A DNA stretch of 64,000 nucleotides from Anaerolineaceae bacterium (GTDB lineage: Bacteria > Chloroflexota > Anaerolineae > Aggregatilineales > Phototrophicaceae). The number at the start of each line of letters is the position of its first letter. Within the stretch, counting starts at the first letter, position 1. The notes below the pieces were generated by a model that saw nothing but the letters and a program-made list of their open reading frames with translations, was not told the origin of the DNA and did not search any database. This document shows positions 1 to 8,891 of the stretch, piece after piece. Both the position numbers and the translations under genes were made by a program. The stretch is from the NCBI GenBank assembly GCA_002699585.1, contig PABP01000009.1, forward strand, positions 731,750 to 795,749. The letters are read 5' to 3'.

Positions 1-1
1 G

Positions 2-298
2 GCGGATTCCTCCTTTGGCCGTGTGCTCAAGTTTGCTAGCTTCGATGCCTACCGCGACCTGAACGGCGTCCCGGAAATAGATGAGAGCCAGCTAGATGAT
101 AGTGCCTATGGCTCTGGCCTGTCCGATAATGGCATCGACCTGCAACTGAATGATGGCGCGGGTGACAGCAACGTCGAAGATGGCAGCATGGGTGACAGCA
201 TGGGTGACAGCGATACGAGCGGTGACATGTCCGGCCAATCAGAGGGTGGTGATGCCGCTGCCGATGGCCAGCAGGCGAGTGACCAGACTTCTGAGTAA
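2..298 (+). CDS. C-terminal end of an unknown protein with acidic, Asp/Ser/Gly-rich tail (5' cut by window)
   Basis: The reading frame is open from base 2 and continues off the left edge, so only the last 98 residues are visible. A GTG at 23 could be read as a start, but the frame upstream is uninterrupted, so this is more likely the end of a longer protein. The first part is ordinary (begins ADSSFGRVLKFASFDAYRDL). From about residue 30 it becomes a low-complexity acidic tail with a repeated G-D-S-M / G-D-S-D pattern ending in DQTSE and a TAA stop. Such tails are usually disordered. I do not recognise the family. It is not RimP, although it lies on the same strand a short distance before nusA. 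Confidence 0.55.
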   Translation, partial: ADSSFGRVLKFASFDAYRDLNGVPEIDESQLDDSAYGSGLSDNGIDLQLNDGAGDSNVEDGSMGDSMGDSDTSGDMSGQSEGGDAAADGQQASDQTSE

Positions 299-375
299 AA
301 TCGTGTCGTCTGCCCTAGATATGTGGCGCAAGTAGTCGCTACTACGTTGACTAATGTTCGAGACTGGATGGTTGA

Positions 376-1080
376 TTATTGATCGACGGGTTTTGTGTCA
401 CGCAAAATCCACCACGCGCTTGCCCATACCCAGGGGGCGTATAGGACAAAGCTTATCAACAATGGGATTGTCGCAAGGGTCGGTAGTATGATGAGTAATA
501 CTGTGGCAATTGTGGCAATTCCCCATTCAACCGTTCCTAGCCATGCTATCCACCTAGGATACGACGGGGTATGAAAACAAGCTGGTAACAACAAGAGGCC
601 AGCAAACGTGTATATCCCAAACGCAGTGACATTTGTCAGCGCTGTAGACAGACTTTCCTGTGATTGAAATACAGAGACTAGAAAAGTGTCCTGATTAAGC
701 ACATAGGCATCTGCAAGTCCTGGCAAAACAACCAAGTTCACAATGATACCAAGGATGTCCACAGCAGCGGCGATGATGGCCAAACCTATAGCAAGATGAA
801 CCCATGTCTGTACCCCGCCGAGGTTGCGACCAAGTGCATAGTAGCTCCACGAAAATGAGAGCGTGACAGCAAACCAGAATAACCAACCTAACTGCCAGAC
901 AAGACTATTCTCGTTGATCCATAGGATGCGTTCGATGATATCCGGCTGGATAGTCGGTGTCCCCGCTCCCACTACTACACTTGCAACGAACGACGCCAAA
1001 AATGTATTAATAAATCCCGCGAGTATTAAGCCAATCACATCCAGTCGAATGGCCGTACTCGCATGACGAAACCGATACAT
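376..1080 (-). CDS. Hypothetical integral membrane protein, 234 aa
   Basis: The 234-residue product is strongly hydrophobic and carries about six predicted membrane segments, roughly residues 14-36, 60-80, 92-115, 150-167, 173-196 and 200-222. The last ends in a Trp-rich stretch before a short charged tail. No catalytic motif is visible. The layout and length resemble the DUF4386-type membrane proteins, but this is only a shape match. Its start codon overlaps the stop of the upstream gene by one base, so the two are probably cotranscribed and may act together. Function unknown. Confidence 0.6.
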   Translation of the reverse strand: MYRFRHASTAIRLDVIGLILAGFINTFLASFVASVVVGAGTPTIQPDIIERILWINENSLVWQLGWLFWFAVTLSFSWSYYALGRNLGGVQTWVHLAIGLAIIAAAVDILGIIVNLVVLPGLADAYVLNQDTFLVSVFQSQESLSTALTNVTAFGIYTFAGLLLLPACFHTPSYPRWIAWLGTVEWGIATIATVLLIILPTLATIPLLISFVLYAPWVWASAWWILRDTKPVDQ

Positions 1081-1928
1081 TAGCTAACGGGTCCAATCAT
1101 CTTTTCTTGTTGACGATACATGAAAATAACAGCTCCGTGCACTAGTATGAACCCCCCGGCAAGTAGTTGAATGGCCAGGAGTCGCCCGTGCATTGCGGGG
1201 TCAATATCTGGTGTGTGGATGATTGTTATGATGATGAGCAGTAAGTTCGTAATCGGTGCTTGCCAAAAGATCGGGCGGACTCGTACCCAATCGCCATCCC
1301 ACAGTGCCCATAGATAAGCTGCGGTGTGCGTGATATACAATACCCCGATTAGGCCACCCACTAATGGCGCGACCTGCCACGGCCAGAATTCGTTGACGGT
1401 TTCAATGCGAAATAGAAAGCCTATCCCCATAATGAGGCTTACAAATGCTGATCCTATTAGCACGATCCGAGCTAGCAGATTTAGCGGCAAGTTTATCGGT
1501 AGCTTGCCACCATAGCGCCTTTCGTGTGTGTAAAAAACATAGGGGGCAGCGAAGAAAAGAATAAGATACATGGTTAGCCAGTAAGCGAGATGAAACCAGG
1601 GATGTGCCAAAAACGGCTTTAGATAGACGAACGTAAGCAAAGTCGCCATGATCGAAAATAACGTAATCACGACCATGATGATGCGGACGTTTGCCCATGT
1701 ACGTTGAAATATCCCGAATGCAACTAATATGATCGCGTTTGAGTACATAACACCTACTAAACGCGCACTTACTGGTGGATTGATGGTCCACACAAAAAGT
1801 GTCTCCGTCAAATGGGGGACAGAGATCAATATAATGAATGCGGGTAGACCATTCGCTAGCAATACTAAGAAGACAAACTTGACCCATTTGGATAGATCAT
1901 TATCCCACCACTCTTGGAGGTAATGCAT
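1080..1928 (-). CDS. Hypothetical integral membrane protein, 282 aa
   Basis: The protein starts MHYLQEWWDNDLSKW with a short amphipathic cytoplasmic head and then has seven to eight hydrophobic segments over the rest of its length. There are several His residues (for example HPWFHLAYW, THTAAYLWALW, IHTPDIDPAMHG) but no spacing I can assign to a known cofactor site. The stop is shared by one base with the start of the next minus-strand membrane gene, which indicates a two-gene unit. An upstream ATG with a purine-rich AGGAG-like site about 7 bases before it supports this start. I do not recognise the family. Confidence 0.6.
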   Translation of the reverse strand: MHYLQEWWDNDLSKWVKFVFLVLLANGLPAFIILISVPHLTETLFVWTINPPVSARLVGVMYSNAIILVAFGIFQRTWANVRIIMVVITLFSIMATLLTFVYLKPFLAHPWFHLAYWLTMYLILFFAAPYVFYTHERRYGGKLPINLPLNLLARIVLIGSAFVSLIMGIGFLFRIETVNEFWPWQVAPLVGGLIGVLYITHTAAYLWALWDGDWVRVRPIFWQAPITNLLLIIITIIHTPDIDPAMHGRLLAIQLLAGGFILVHGAVIFMYRQQEKMIGPVS

Positions 1929-2125
1929 AATTTTGTCCTTTTAATAATAATTTTGACTTTTTTGGGATGGGTTCTATGTGATTTTCGCGGCGATATTATG
2001 ATTGATTCTTCAATCAATATATTTATCATATTGTCTAATCAACCGAAAGACAACTCAATATTGCGCCAATCGATTCGGCAAGTGTGTGCCGCTCTATTGG
2101 CAGTGCTTGACGTACCCTGCCAATC

Positions 2126-2155
2126 TTGACATGCCGTTAGCCAGCATGTTACAAT
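2126..2155 (+). promoter_or_regulatory. Sigma-70-type promoter of the nusA operon
   Basis: TTGACA at 2126-2131 matches the -35 consensus exactly. TACAAT at 2150-2155 is one base off the -10 consensus, and the spacer is 18 bases. Transcription would start near 2162, about 20 bases before the leader hairpin and about 145 bases before nusA. This is the best promoter in the left half of the window. Confidence 0.7.
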
Positions 2156-2181
2156 CTCAACGGATAATATCGACCGTGAAG

Positions 2182-2205
2182 AAGTGGGCAGCCCCCACTT
2201 TTTCT
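2182..2205 (+). promoter_or_regulatory. Leader hairpin with U-tract ahead of nusA (rimP-leader-like attenuator)
   Basis: AAGTGGG at 2182-2188 pairs with CCCACTT at 2194-2200 around a five-base loop, followed by a T-rich run (2199-2210). This has the form of an intrinsic terminator placed at the very start of the transcript. Short GUGGG/CCCAC hairpins with a U-run are a known feature in front of rimP-nusA operons in many bacteria (rimP leader). Here the hairpin precedes nusA directly. It may allow NusA, which acts on pausing and termination, to control its own operon; that role is inference. Confidence 0.6.
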
Positions 2206-2305
2206 TTTATCCCGACATGTCACTTTTCTTGGCATGGTTTCAAGTCCATCGTTTTGGTTCAGAAAAGGGCAATAATTTCCCGAAGTACTTGGGAGACTTC
2301 AATAA

Positions 2306-4306
2306 ATGGCTAACGAACTACAAGTTGCTTTCAAAGAAATCGCAGAAATGCGCGCGCTCCCGCGCGAAATCGTGCTAGAAGCACTGCAAAGTGCGCTGGT
2401 ATCGGCCTATCGACGTGATAGTGGGGCCAGTTCCGCCCAGGCGGTAGAAGCCCGCATCGACTCCGCAACCGGTCAAGCTCAGATCTTTGTCGAAAAGGAA
2501 GTCACCGATGAGGTGATTACGCCCTCGACCGAAGTCTTGCTGGAAAAAGCCCAGGAATTCAATCCAGAAGCCGAACTTGGCGATACGGTGATGGTGCTTG
2601 TTGAGCACACGACCAAGCAGTTTGGTCGCATCGCTGCCCAGACCGCCAAACAGGTTATTCTGCAAAAAATCCGCGAAGCCGAGCGTAAGTCCCTCTATGA
2701 GGAATACATCACGCGCCAGGGCGATCTCATCACGGGTACGGTTCAGAGTATGAACTCGTCGATGGTGACGCTCAGCCTGGGTCGTGCTGAAGCAACGCTC
2801 CCGCGTGCGCAGCAGATCCCTGGCGAGCGCTATCGTCCGCACGATAAAGTGCGTGTCTATCTGCTAGAGGTCAAGCCCAGCACGCGTGGTCCGCAGATCA
2901 TCGTGTCGCGTAGCCATCGCAACATGCTGCGCCGCCTGCTGGAATACGAAGTTCCTGAAATTTACAACGGCCAGGTGGAAATCAAGAGCATTGCCCGCGA
3001 GGCTGGCTATCGCTCCAAGGTCGCTGTTGCTGCGCTGCAAGAAGGCATCGACCCTGTTGGTGCTTGTGTCGGTATGCGCGGTATCCGCATCCAGAATATC
3101 GTCAAGGAACTCAATGACGAGAAAATCGACGTCATCGAATGGAACCCCTCGCCGGAAGCCTTCATTTCCAAGGCACTTAGTCCGGCCCGTGTGACAGGTG
3201 TTTACCTGGAAGAAGACCTTAACCAGGGTCGCACCGCTGTCGTGCTCGTTCCAGAAGATCAACTGTCGCTGGCGATTGGCCGTGAAGGCCAGAACGCGCG
3301 TTTGGCCGCTAAACTTACGGGTTGGCGCATCGACATCAAGAGCGTCACGGAAACAGTCGAAGGTGCGCTGGAGAATCTGGACTTGCCGCCGCTGGATTCC
3401 CTGGCAGCCCGCCACGTTGGCCTCATCGAAGAGGTCCAGGCGATTGTCGCCAAGAAACAGCAGGGCCTCACTGTCATGCAGGAAGAATACAAACGCATGG
3501 CAGAGTTCGCTGACATCGTCGAACGTCGCTTGCTACAGGAACGCGAAGAAGCGCGCCAAGAAGAACTGGAACGCATCAACGCTGTTAAGTCGACCCTGCC
3601 GCAGCAGCTATTCGAGCTGCCGGTTGAGGCGCTTGAATTGGGCAACGACCTGACCGAAGCCATTCGTTCACTGGAAAATGTCGGTACGGTTATGCTGCTC
3701 ACGCTCATCGATGAAGATCGTTTGCAGGCTATGATTGACAAAGTTCCTGGTTCGCCGATGGATGCTATTCAGGTCGCGCTCGATGAAATGATGGAAATCG
3801 ACGACCTCGAAGAAATGGTCACGAACTACGTCGACGAAGACGAAGATGAAGCGGAAGAATCCGAGGCTGAAGAAGCGGTCGAAGAAGCTGCTGAAGCTCC
3901 AGAAGCCGTTGAAGAAGCTGAGACTGAACCCGAGGAAGCGGAAGAACTCGTCGCAGAAGCCCCTGAGGCTGATGAAGCGACAGAAGAAGAGGACGAAGAA
4001 GTCCTCGTGGCTGCCTTTGGTGGTACTATCATCGAAGAACCCTCACCGGAACCCGAATCGGAACCCGTCGCCGAAGCCGAAGAGCCAGAAGAGAAATTGG
4101 CTTCGGCAACGGACTTCGAGAAGATGCTGGTCGACTTCAATTACGAAGACGGTGATGAGTTGTACGATAGTACTGAAGAACAACGTGCCCGCAAAAAGGG
4201 TAAAAATAAGCGTCGTCAACTCGTCTATGATGAGGACATGGGTGAAGTCGTGTCCAAACGGCGTCGTAAGGGCAGCCGTAAACGCAATGAATGGGAAGAC
4301 TTCTAA
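2306..4306 (+). CDS. nusA: Transcription termination/antitermination factor NusA with long acidic-basic C-terminal tail
   Basis: NusA binds RNA polymerase and nascent RNA and controls pausing, termination and antitermination. The order of domains is typical: polymerase-binding N-terminal domain (about residues 1-125), S1 domain (about 138-205), and two KH domains with [10 protein letters not shown] near 255 and [18 protein letters not shown] near 323. A helical region follows to about 500. The protein is 666 residues, longer than the 350-500 usual for the family. The excess is a strongly acidic Glu/Asp/Ala tail (about 510-565) and a Lys/Arg-rich end (about 627-666). It is the first gene of the operon, with GGGAGA about 9 bases before the ATG. 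Identification is secure; the role of the tail is unknown. Confidence 0.96.
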   Translation: MANELQVAFKEIAEMRALPREIVLEALQSALVSAYRRDSGASSAQAVEARIDSATGQAQIFVEKEVTDEVITPSTEVLLEKAQEFNPEAELGDTVMVLVEHTTKQFGRIAAQTAKQVILQKIREAERKSLYEEYITRQGDLITGTVQSMNSSMVTLSLGRAEATLPRAQQIPGERYRPHDKVRVYLLEVKPSTRGPQIIVSRSHRNMLRRLLEYEVPEIYNGQVEIKSIAREAGYRSKVAVAALQEGIDPVGACVGMRGIRIQNIVKELNDEKIDVIEWNPSPEAFISKALSPARVTGVYLEEDLNQGRTAVVLVPEDQLSLAIGREGQNARLAAKLTGWRIDIKSVTETVEGALENLDLPPLDSLAARHVGLIEEVQAIVAKKQQGLTVMQEEYKRMAEFADIVERRLLQEREEARQEELERINAVKSTLPQQLFELPVEALELGNDLTEAIRSLENVGTVMLLTLIDEDRLQAMIDKVPGSPMDAIQVALDEMMEIDDLEEMVTNYVDEDEDEAEESEAEEAVEEAAEAPEAVEEAETEPEEAEELVAEAPEADEATEEEDEEVLVAAFGGTIIEEPSPEPESEPVAEAEEPEEKLASATDFEKMLVDFNYEDGDELYDSTEEQRARKKGKNKRRQLVYDEDMGEVVSKRRRKGSRKRNEWEDF

Positions 4307-4365
4307 AGTGCATGCCCATTCAGGGGCCACGCCTTTTAGCCTGACCATTTTGGTGTTATCAATGG

Positions 4366-4647
4366 ATGGGCCCGATGCCTCATCGTAAGCATATTGCGAT
4401 TCGGACGTGCAGTGCCTGTGGTAAAAAGGCGGACAAACGAGAATTGGTCCGCCTTGTCAGGACTGACGATGGGATTATCGTGGATCTGTCTGGTAAAATG
4501 AAAGGGCGTGGCACCTATGTGTGTCCCGGTATGGAATGCCAGGAAGCATCTGATATGAATGATGTTTTTCGCAAAATCAGTCGTGCACTGCGCGTCGATT
4601 TGAACGACACAGACCGTCTGACCATTAGGCAGTTGGTCTCGTCATGA
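4366..4647 (+). CDS. ylxR: YlxR/RnpM family RNA-binding protein
   Basis: This small basic protein (93 residues, or 90 if the ATG at 4375 is used) has the YlxR signature RTCSACGKKADKRELVRLVR near its N-terminus. It also has GRGTYVCPGMECQEA in the middle. YlxR sits between nusA and infB in very many bacteria, exactly as here. The Bacillus homologue, RnpM, binds the RNA of RNase P and modulates its activity; transfer of that role to this protein is inference. The closely spaced ATGs at 4362, 4366 and 4375 leave the exact start open. Confidence 0.9.
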   Translation: MGPMPHRKHIAIRTCSACGKKADKRELVRLVRTDDGIIVDLSGKMKGRGTYVCPGMECQEASDMNDVFRKISRALRVDLNDTDRLTIRQLVSS

Positions 4648-4739
4648 ATTTTCAAAACCTCTGTATGTGAGGCAGTAACTCGCCCCTTCCAACGGCTTGC
4701 TGCTGTCCTCACTCGAATTAGAATGGAGTAGGAGAGCAT

Positions 4740-6548
4740 ATGGCAGAAGAGCTGCAAGCCGTTCTCGTCCCCGATTACGTTACCGTACGAGAACTTTCAG
4801 ATCTGATAGATGCCAGCCCCATTGATGTGATGAAGACACTCATCGCCAACGGGATTATGGCGTCAATTAACCAGCAAATTGACTTCGACACCGCATCGAT
4901 TGTGCTAGAAGACCTGGGCTACGAAGCGCAATCAGCAACCGCTGCTGCCCAGGAAGAAGAAGCGGAACGTCGTGAAGAAGAGCTGGCCAAAAAATGGGAA
5001 CAGATCTACGCTGGCGAAAAGCCAGAAGACCTTGTTACACGTCCCCCGGTCGTCACTATTCTGGGCCATGTTGATCATGGTAAAACAACGCTTCTCGATA
5101 CAATCCGCGCGGCCCATGTTGTTGATGGCGAAGCTGGTGGTATTACCCAGCACATTGGCGCCTATCGCGTCAAGCATGGAGATCGGTATATCTCCTTCCT
5201 GGATACCCCTGGTCATGAGGCCTTTACGGCCATGCGCGCCCGTGGTGCCCAGGGTGCGGATATTGCCGTGTTGGTCGTCGCTGCCGATGATGGCGTGATG
5301 CCCACCACGCGCGAAGCGCTGGCCCATGCCCGTGCCGCCAATGTCCCGATTGTGGTTGCCATCACCAAGGTGGATAAAGCCAACGCTGGTATCGAAATGG
5401 TCAAGCAGCAGCTTGCTGAGCTAGAACTCATCCCGGATGATTGGGATGGCGATACGCTGATGGTACCTGTAGCTGCCTTGCAAGGCGAAGGCATTGCCGA
5501 CCTGTTGGAAGCCCTCTTGCTGGTTGCCGATGACAACGATTTTGTCGCCAACCCCAAAGGCACGCCCAAAGGCATCGTCATCGAAGCCGAAGTCGATAAG
5601 TTTCGTGGCACGCTGGCGACCTTGCTGGTGCTCAATGGGACGCTCAAAGTCGGCGATAGCATCGTTGCCGGGACGTCCTATGGTCGTATCAAGGCCATGT
5701 ACGATGAATATGGCGAAAATGTTAAAGAAGCGGGACCTTCGGTACCCATATCGATCCTTGGCCTTAACGATCCGCCGCAACCCGGTGATCGCTTTGAACG
5801 TGTCAAAAATGACAAGGTCGCCCGGGGTATCGCTGAAGATCTGATCGATGAACGAGATGCAGTCACTGATACAGGTGGTGGTCCTGCCTTGACGCTGGAA
5901 GAAATCTTCTCGCAGTTCCAAGCTGGCCAAGCCAAGAGCCTCAATCTCGTCATCAAAGTGGATGTATTGGGGTCGTTGCAACCGATTGTCGATTCCCTGC
6001 AAGAGATGTCGGGCAACAACGAAGAAGGCATCACCATTGATGTGCTGTCCGCAGAAGTGGGTGATGTCACCGAGAGCGATATCATGCTTGCTAGCGCGTC
6101 GGATGCCATCGTGATTGGCTTCAATGTCAATGTCGGCAATGCAGCCAAGACGCAAGCCAGTGTGCATGGCGTTGATGTCCGCCGCTATCAGGTGATTTAC
6201 AAACTGCTGGAAGACATCGAAATGGCGCTCCTCGGTATGTTGGAGCCGAAATACGAAGATCGTGTCATTGGCGTTGCGGAAGTGCGCCAGACGTTCAAGA
6301 TTGGTCGCGGCATGATCGCTGGTTGCTACATCAAAGAAGGCGAAGCGCGTCGTAATGCCAAAGTGCGCGTCGTCCGCAAACGCGAAGTCATTTTTAAAGA
6401 AGGCCGCGTTGGTTCACTCAAGCGCTTTGAGGACGACGTCCGCGAAGTGCGCACCGGCTTTGAATGCGGTGTCAGCATCGATGGCTTCAACGAGTTTGAA
6501 GAAGGCGACCTGATTGAGTTCTTCGTTGTGGAAAAAGTGACAGCGTAA
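4740..6548 (+). CDS. infB: Translation initiation factor IF-2 (short form)
   Basis: IF-2 is the GTPase that brings initiator fMet-tRNA to the 30S subunit and promotes subunit joining. An IF2N-type domain occupies about residues 13-62, followed by a short charged linker. The G domain begins with GHVDHGKTT near residue 108; GGITQHIGAY (switch region), DTPGHEAF and TKVD follow. Domains II, III and IV run to the end. At 602 residues it lacks the long N-terminal extension of proteobacterial and Bacillus IF-2, a form common in Chloroflexota. The ATG at 4740 has GGAGTAGGAGAG just upstream. rbfA begins 3 bases after its stop. Confidence 0.97.
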   Translation: MAEELQAVLVPDYVTVRELSDLIDASPIDVMKTLIANGIMASINQQIDFDTASIVLEDLGYEAQSATAAAQEEEAERREEELAKKWEQIYAGEKPEDLVTRPPVVTILGHVDHGKTTLLDTIRAAHVVDGEAGGITQHIGAYRVKHGDRYISFLDTPGHEAFTAMRARGAQGADIAVLVVAADDGVMPTTREALAHARAANVPIVVAITKVDKANAGIEMVKQQLAELELIPDDWDGDTLMVPVAALQGEGIADLLEALLLVADDNDFVANPKGTPKGIVIEAEVDKFRGTLATLLVLNGTLKVGDSIVAGTSYGRIKAMYDEYGENVKEAGPSVPISILGLNDPPQPGDRFERVKNDKVARGIAEDLIDERDAVTDTGGGPALTLEEIFSQFQAGQAKSLNLVIKVDVLGSLQPIVDSLQEMSGNNEEGITIDVLSAEVGDVTESDIMLASASDAIVIGFNVNVGNAAKTQASVHGVDVRRYQVIYKLLEDIEMALLGMLEPKYEDRVIGVAEVRQTFKIGRGMIAGCYIKEGEARRNAKVRVVRKREVIFKEGRVGSLKRFEDDVREVRTGFECGVSIDGFNEFEEGDLIEFFVVEKVTA

Positions 6549-6551
6549 CCC

Positions 6552-6938
6552 ATGTCACTGAAACAAGAACGGGCTGCGGAGCGTATCCGCACGATACTGA
6601 GCGACTTGCTGCTGCGTGAGATTGAAGATCCGCGTTTGCAGCAAGTCACCATTACGGAAGTCAAGCTGGATGGTGACATCCAGTTTGCGAATGTGTACGT
6701 CAATGCGCTTGGTGATGAAAATCGCCGTGATGAAGTTATGCAGGGCCTGGAGCGTGCCAAAGGCTTTTTGCGGCGACAGGTTGGGCGTCATATCCGCCTG
6801 CGCACCACCCCTGAGCTGATTTTCCATTGGGATACCACCCTGGAATACGGCGAGCGTATCAACCAACTCATTGATAGCCTGGAAATTCCCCCGGAAGACG
6901 AAATAGACGATGACATTGAATCAGACGAATTGGACTGA
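6552..6938 (+). CDS. rbfA: 30S ribosome-binding factor RbfA
   Basis: RbfA is a single KH-fold protein that binds the 30S subunit and helps mature the 5' end of 16S rRNA. The 128-residue product has the family pattern: an N-terminal RIRTILSDLLLREIEDPRL helix, then VTITEVKLDGDIQFANVYVNAL, then a C-terminal LRTTPELIFHWDTTLEYGERI stretch. An acidic tail (PPEDEIDDDIESDELD) follows. It lies 3 bases after infB and overlaps the next gene by 29 bases, consistent with translational coupling in the operon. Confidence 0.95.
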   Translation: MSLKQERAAERIRTILSDLLLREIEDPRLQQVTITEVKLDGDIQFANVYVNALGDENRRDEVMQGLERAKGFLRRQVGRHIRLRTTPELIFHWDTTLEYGERINQLIDSLEIPPEDEIDDDIESDELD

Positions 6939-7899
6939 GGCGACCCAGGCCGTAGAGGCCGCACAATCCATCTTGATTGTGACGCATATCAGCCCGGATG
7001 GCGATGCCATCGGTTCCGCGTTGGGCCTGTATAACATGCTCATCAAGAAGTGCCCCAGCGTAACTGTGGCTGTCGATGGTGGTGTGCCGGATTTCCTCGA
7101 ATTTCTGCCACATGCTGACCATATCCGGCCTGTGCTGACCGATGGTGAGTGGGATCTGATGATTTCCACTGACGCCAGCGACGAAGAACGCACCGGCAAA
7201 GCCGGGGAATATGGCCGGGCGCATAGCAAGACAGTCATCAACCTGGACCATCATGCGACCAACACGGGCTTTGGCGATATATACGTCGTCAACCCGGATG
7301 TTGCGTCTGCCGCGGAGGTCGTCTACCAGTGGTGGAAGCATACCGGCTATGAGTTGGACCGCAATGTGGCCCAACCTCTGCTGACGGGCATCGTCACCGA
7401 TACCATCGGCTTCCGCACCAGTGCTGTTAAGCCGGGTACGCTCTTGGCGGCCCAGGAATTGATGTCTCATGGTGCGTCTCTGACCCAGATCACGGCGCTG
7501 ACGCTCGACTCCCGCCCCTACAAGGTGGTAGATGTCTGGAAGCGGGCCTTGCCTTCGGTTGAATTGGCCGATGGGGTGATTTCTGCAAATATCACCCTGG
7601 CTGACCAGGAAAATGTCGAAGACCGTGAGCGCATGGAATATGGCCTCGTGGGGTGGTTACGTCAAGTCGATGAGTCTATGGTGGCTATCGTCTTTACGGA
7701 AGACACCCCCAATCAGATCAAGCTGAGTATGCGCTCCAAACGCGGCTTCGATGTCTCGAAGGTTGCCCTGGCAATGGGCGGCGGTGGTCATCAGCAGGCA
7801 TCTGGCGCGACTGTTCAGGGTACCCTGGCAGAGGTCCGTGCGAAGGTATTGCCGCTGCTGGCGCAGGCTGTTAAAGAGGGCAAGCTCGACATTGTCTGA
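6910..7899 (+). CDS. nrnA: DHH/DHHA1-family oligoribonuclease / pAp phosphatase (NrnA-like)
   Basis: NrnA-type enzymes degrade short RNA oligonucleotides and dephosphorylate 3'-phosphoadenosine 5'-phosphate. The N-terminal DHH domain shows HISPDGDAIGS near residue 27 and the metal-binding DHH triad in INLDHHATNTGF near 111. The C-terminal DHHA1 domain ends with the glycine-rich MGGGGHQQASGAT near 300. The 329-residue length fits the family. The start overlaps the end of rbfA by 29 bases, and the next in-frame choices would cut into the conserved first strand. Its place in the infB-rbfA-truB operon is the usual one. Confidence 0.92.
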   Translation: MTLNQTNWTEATQAVEAAQSILIVTHISPDGDAIGSALGLYNMLIKKCPSVTVAVDGGVPDFLEFLPHADHIRPVLTDGEWDLMISTDASDEERTGKAGEYGRAHSKTVINLDHHATNTGFGDIYVVNPDVASAAEVVYQWWKHTGYELDRNVAQPLLTGIVTDTIGFRTSAVKPGTLLAAQELMSHGASLTQITALTLDSRPYKVVDVWKRALPSVELADGVISANITLADQENVEDRERMEYGLVGWLRQVDESMVAIVFTEDTPNQIKLSMRSKRGFDVSKVALAMGGGGHQQASGATVQGTLAEVRAKVLPLLAQAVKEGKLDIV

Positions 7900-8797
7900 T
7901 GATCAGCTTGCTTACTACGGTTTTCTGAATATCAATAAGCCGCTGGGCATGACCAGCCACGACGTTGTGGCCCGTGTCCGGCGGTTATTGCGTCAGGCGA
8001 TTGGCTCCAAAAAAGTGGGCCACGCCGGAACACTTGATCCCCTGGCGACGGGGGTATTGGTCGTTTGCGTACAGCAGGCAACCCGCCTCAGCGACTATGC
8101 CATGCATGGGACCAAGCAGTACCGTGCGGAAATTACCCTGGGCATCTCCACAGAAACCTACGACGCAGAAGGTGACATCACCGCCCAGGTAGATGCCAGC
8201 GCCATCACCCTCGATCAAATCATGGGCGTTTTGCCGCAATTCACGGGTGATATTCAGCAACTGCCGCCCATGTACAGTGCCATCAAAAAAGAGGGTAAAA
8301 AGCTGTACGAACTGGCCCGCGCTGGCAAAACGGTCGAACTCGAAGCTCGCCCGGTGACGATCCACAATGTTGAGGTCCTCGACTGGCAGTCGCCCCAGTT
8401 GACCGTTACTGTCACATGCAGCCCCGGAACCTATATTCGCAGCCTTGCCCATGATCTGGGGCAGGCGCTGGGTGTTGGTGCCTATCTCAGCGGATTGATC
8501 CGCACGCGCAGTGGCACATTTTCTCTAGAAAATGCCGTTGAACTGGATGCGCTGATGGACGATGACAAGTGGCAGCAGCATATTATCCCGCCGCGCATTG
8601 CCCTGGCTGATTTGCCTGCTATCCACACAACAGCCGACCAGTGGCAAGAACTTGTGCATGGACGCTATATCGAGCGCCAAGAGGATGATCCCAGCGAACG
8701 GGCCTTTGCCTATACCCCGGATGGTCAACTGGGCGCGATCCTCCAGCAGCGTGGCAGTCACTGGAAGCCAAACAAGGTCTTGCTCCCCCAGGCATAA
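7892..8797 (+). CDS. truB: tRNA pseudouridine(55) synthase TruB
   Basis: TruB makes the universal pseudouridine 55 in the T-loop of tRNAs. The family core is clear: FLNINKPLGMTSHDVVARVR, then KKVGHAGTLDPLATGVLV with the catalytic Asp in GTLDP, then QLPPMYSAIKKEGKKLYELA, and YIRSLAHDLGQALGVGAYL later. An open frame extends back to 7751, but that would overlap nrnA by about 150 bases. A TTG at 7892, preceded by AAAGAGGG and giving a product beginning MSDDQLAYYGF, yields the normal 301 residues and overlaps nrnA by only 8 bases, so I prefer it. Confidence 0.93.
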   Translation: MSDDQLAYYGFLNINKPLGMTSHDVVARVRRLLRQAIGSKKVGHAGTLDPLATGVLVVCVQQATRLSDYAMHGTKQYRAEITLGISTETYDAEGDITAQVDASAITLDQIMGVLPQFTGDIQQLPPMYSAIKKEGKKLYELARAGKTVELEARPVTIHNVEVLDWQSPQLTVTVTCSPGTYIRSLAHDLGQALGVGAYLSGLIRTRSGTFSLENAVELDALMDDDKWQQHIIPPRIALADLPAIHTTADQWQELVHGRYIERQEDDPSERAFAYTPDGQLGAILQQRGSHWKPNKVLLPQA

Positions 8798-8891
8798 TAC
8801 CGTTCTTACTGCTACAATACGCCCCGCACTCATGTGACCCAACTCATTTGAAGTGACACATACCTACGCGGATACACGTACAAGGATACTC

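Larger units (their letters stand above)
1929..2305. other. 377-base divergent intergenic region between membrane genes and nusA operon
   Basis: No convincing gene lies here; the short open frames in it lack ribosome sites and recognisable products. The left half (1929-2110) is AT-rich and presumably carries the promoter of the minus-strand membrane gene pair, although I could not pick clear hexamers. The right half holds a good plus-strand promoter (2126-2155) and a leader hairpin (2182-2205), both listed separately. About 100 bases of untranslated leader separate the hairpin from the nusA start at 2306. A rimP gene, normally in this place, is not present. Confidence 0.6.

Noticed and set aside
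1914-2378. Three short plus-strand frames ahead of nusA
   Set aside because: They overlap each other and nusA, have no ribosome sites and span the promoter and leader hairpin.
3826-4140. Ser-rich open frame on the minus strand inside nusA
   Set aside because: It is the complement of the Glu/Ala-rich acidic tail; the Ser runs come from GAA/GAG/GCT codons read backwards.
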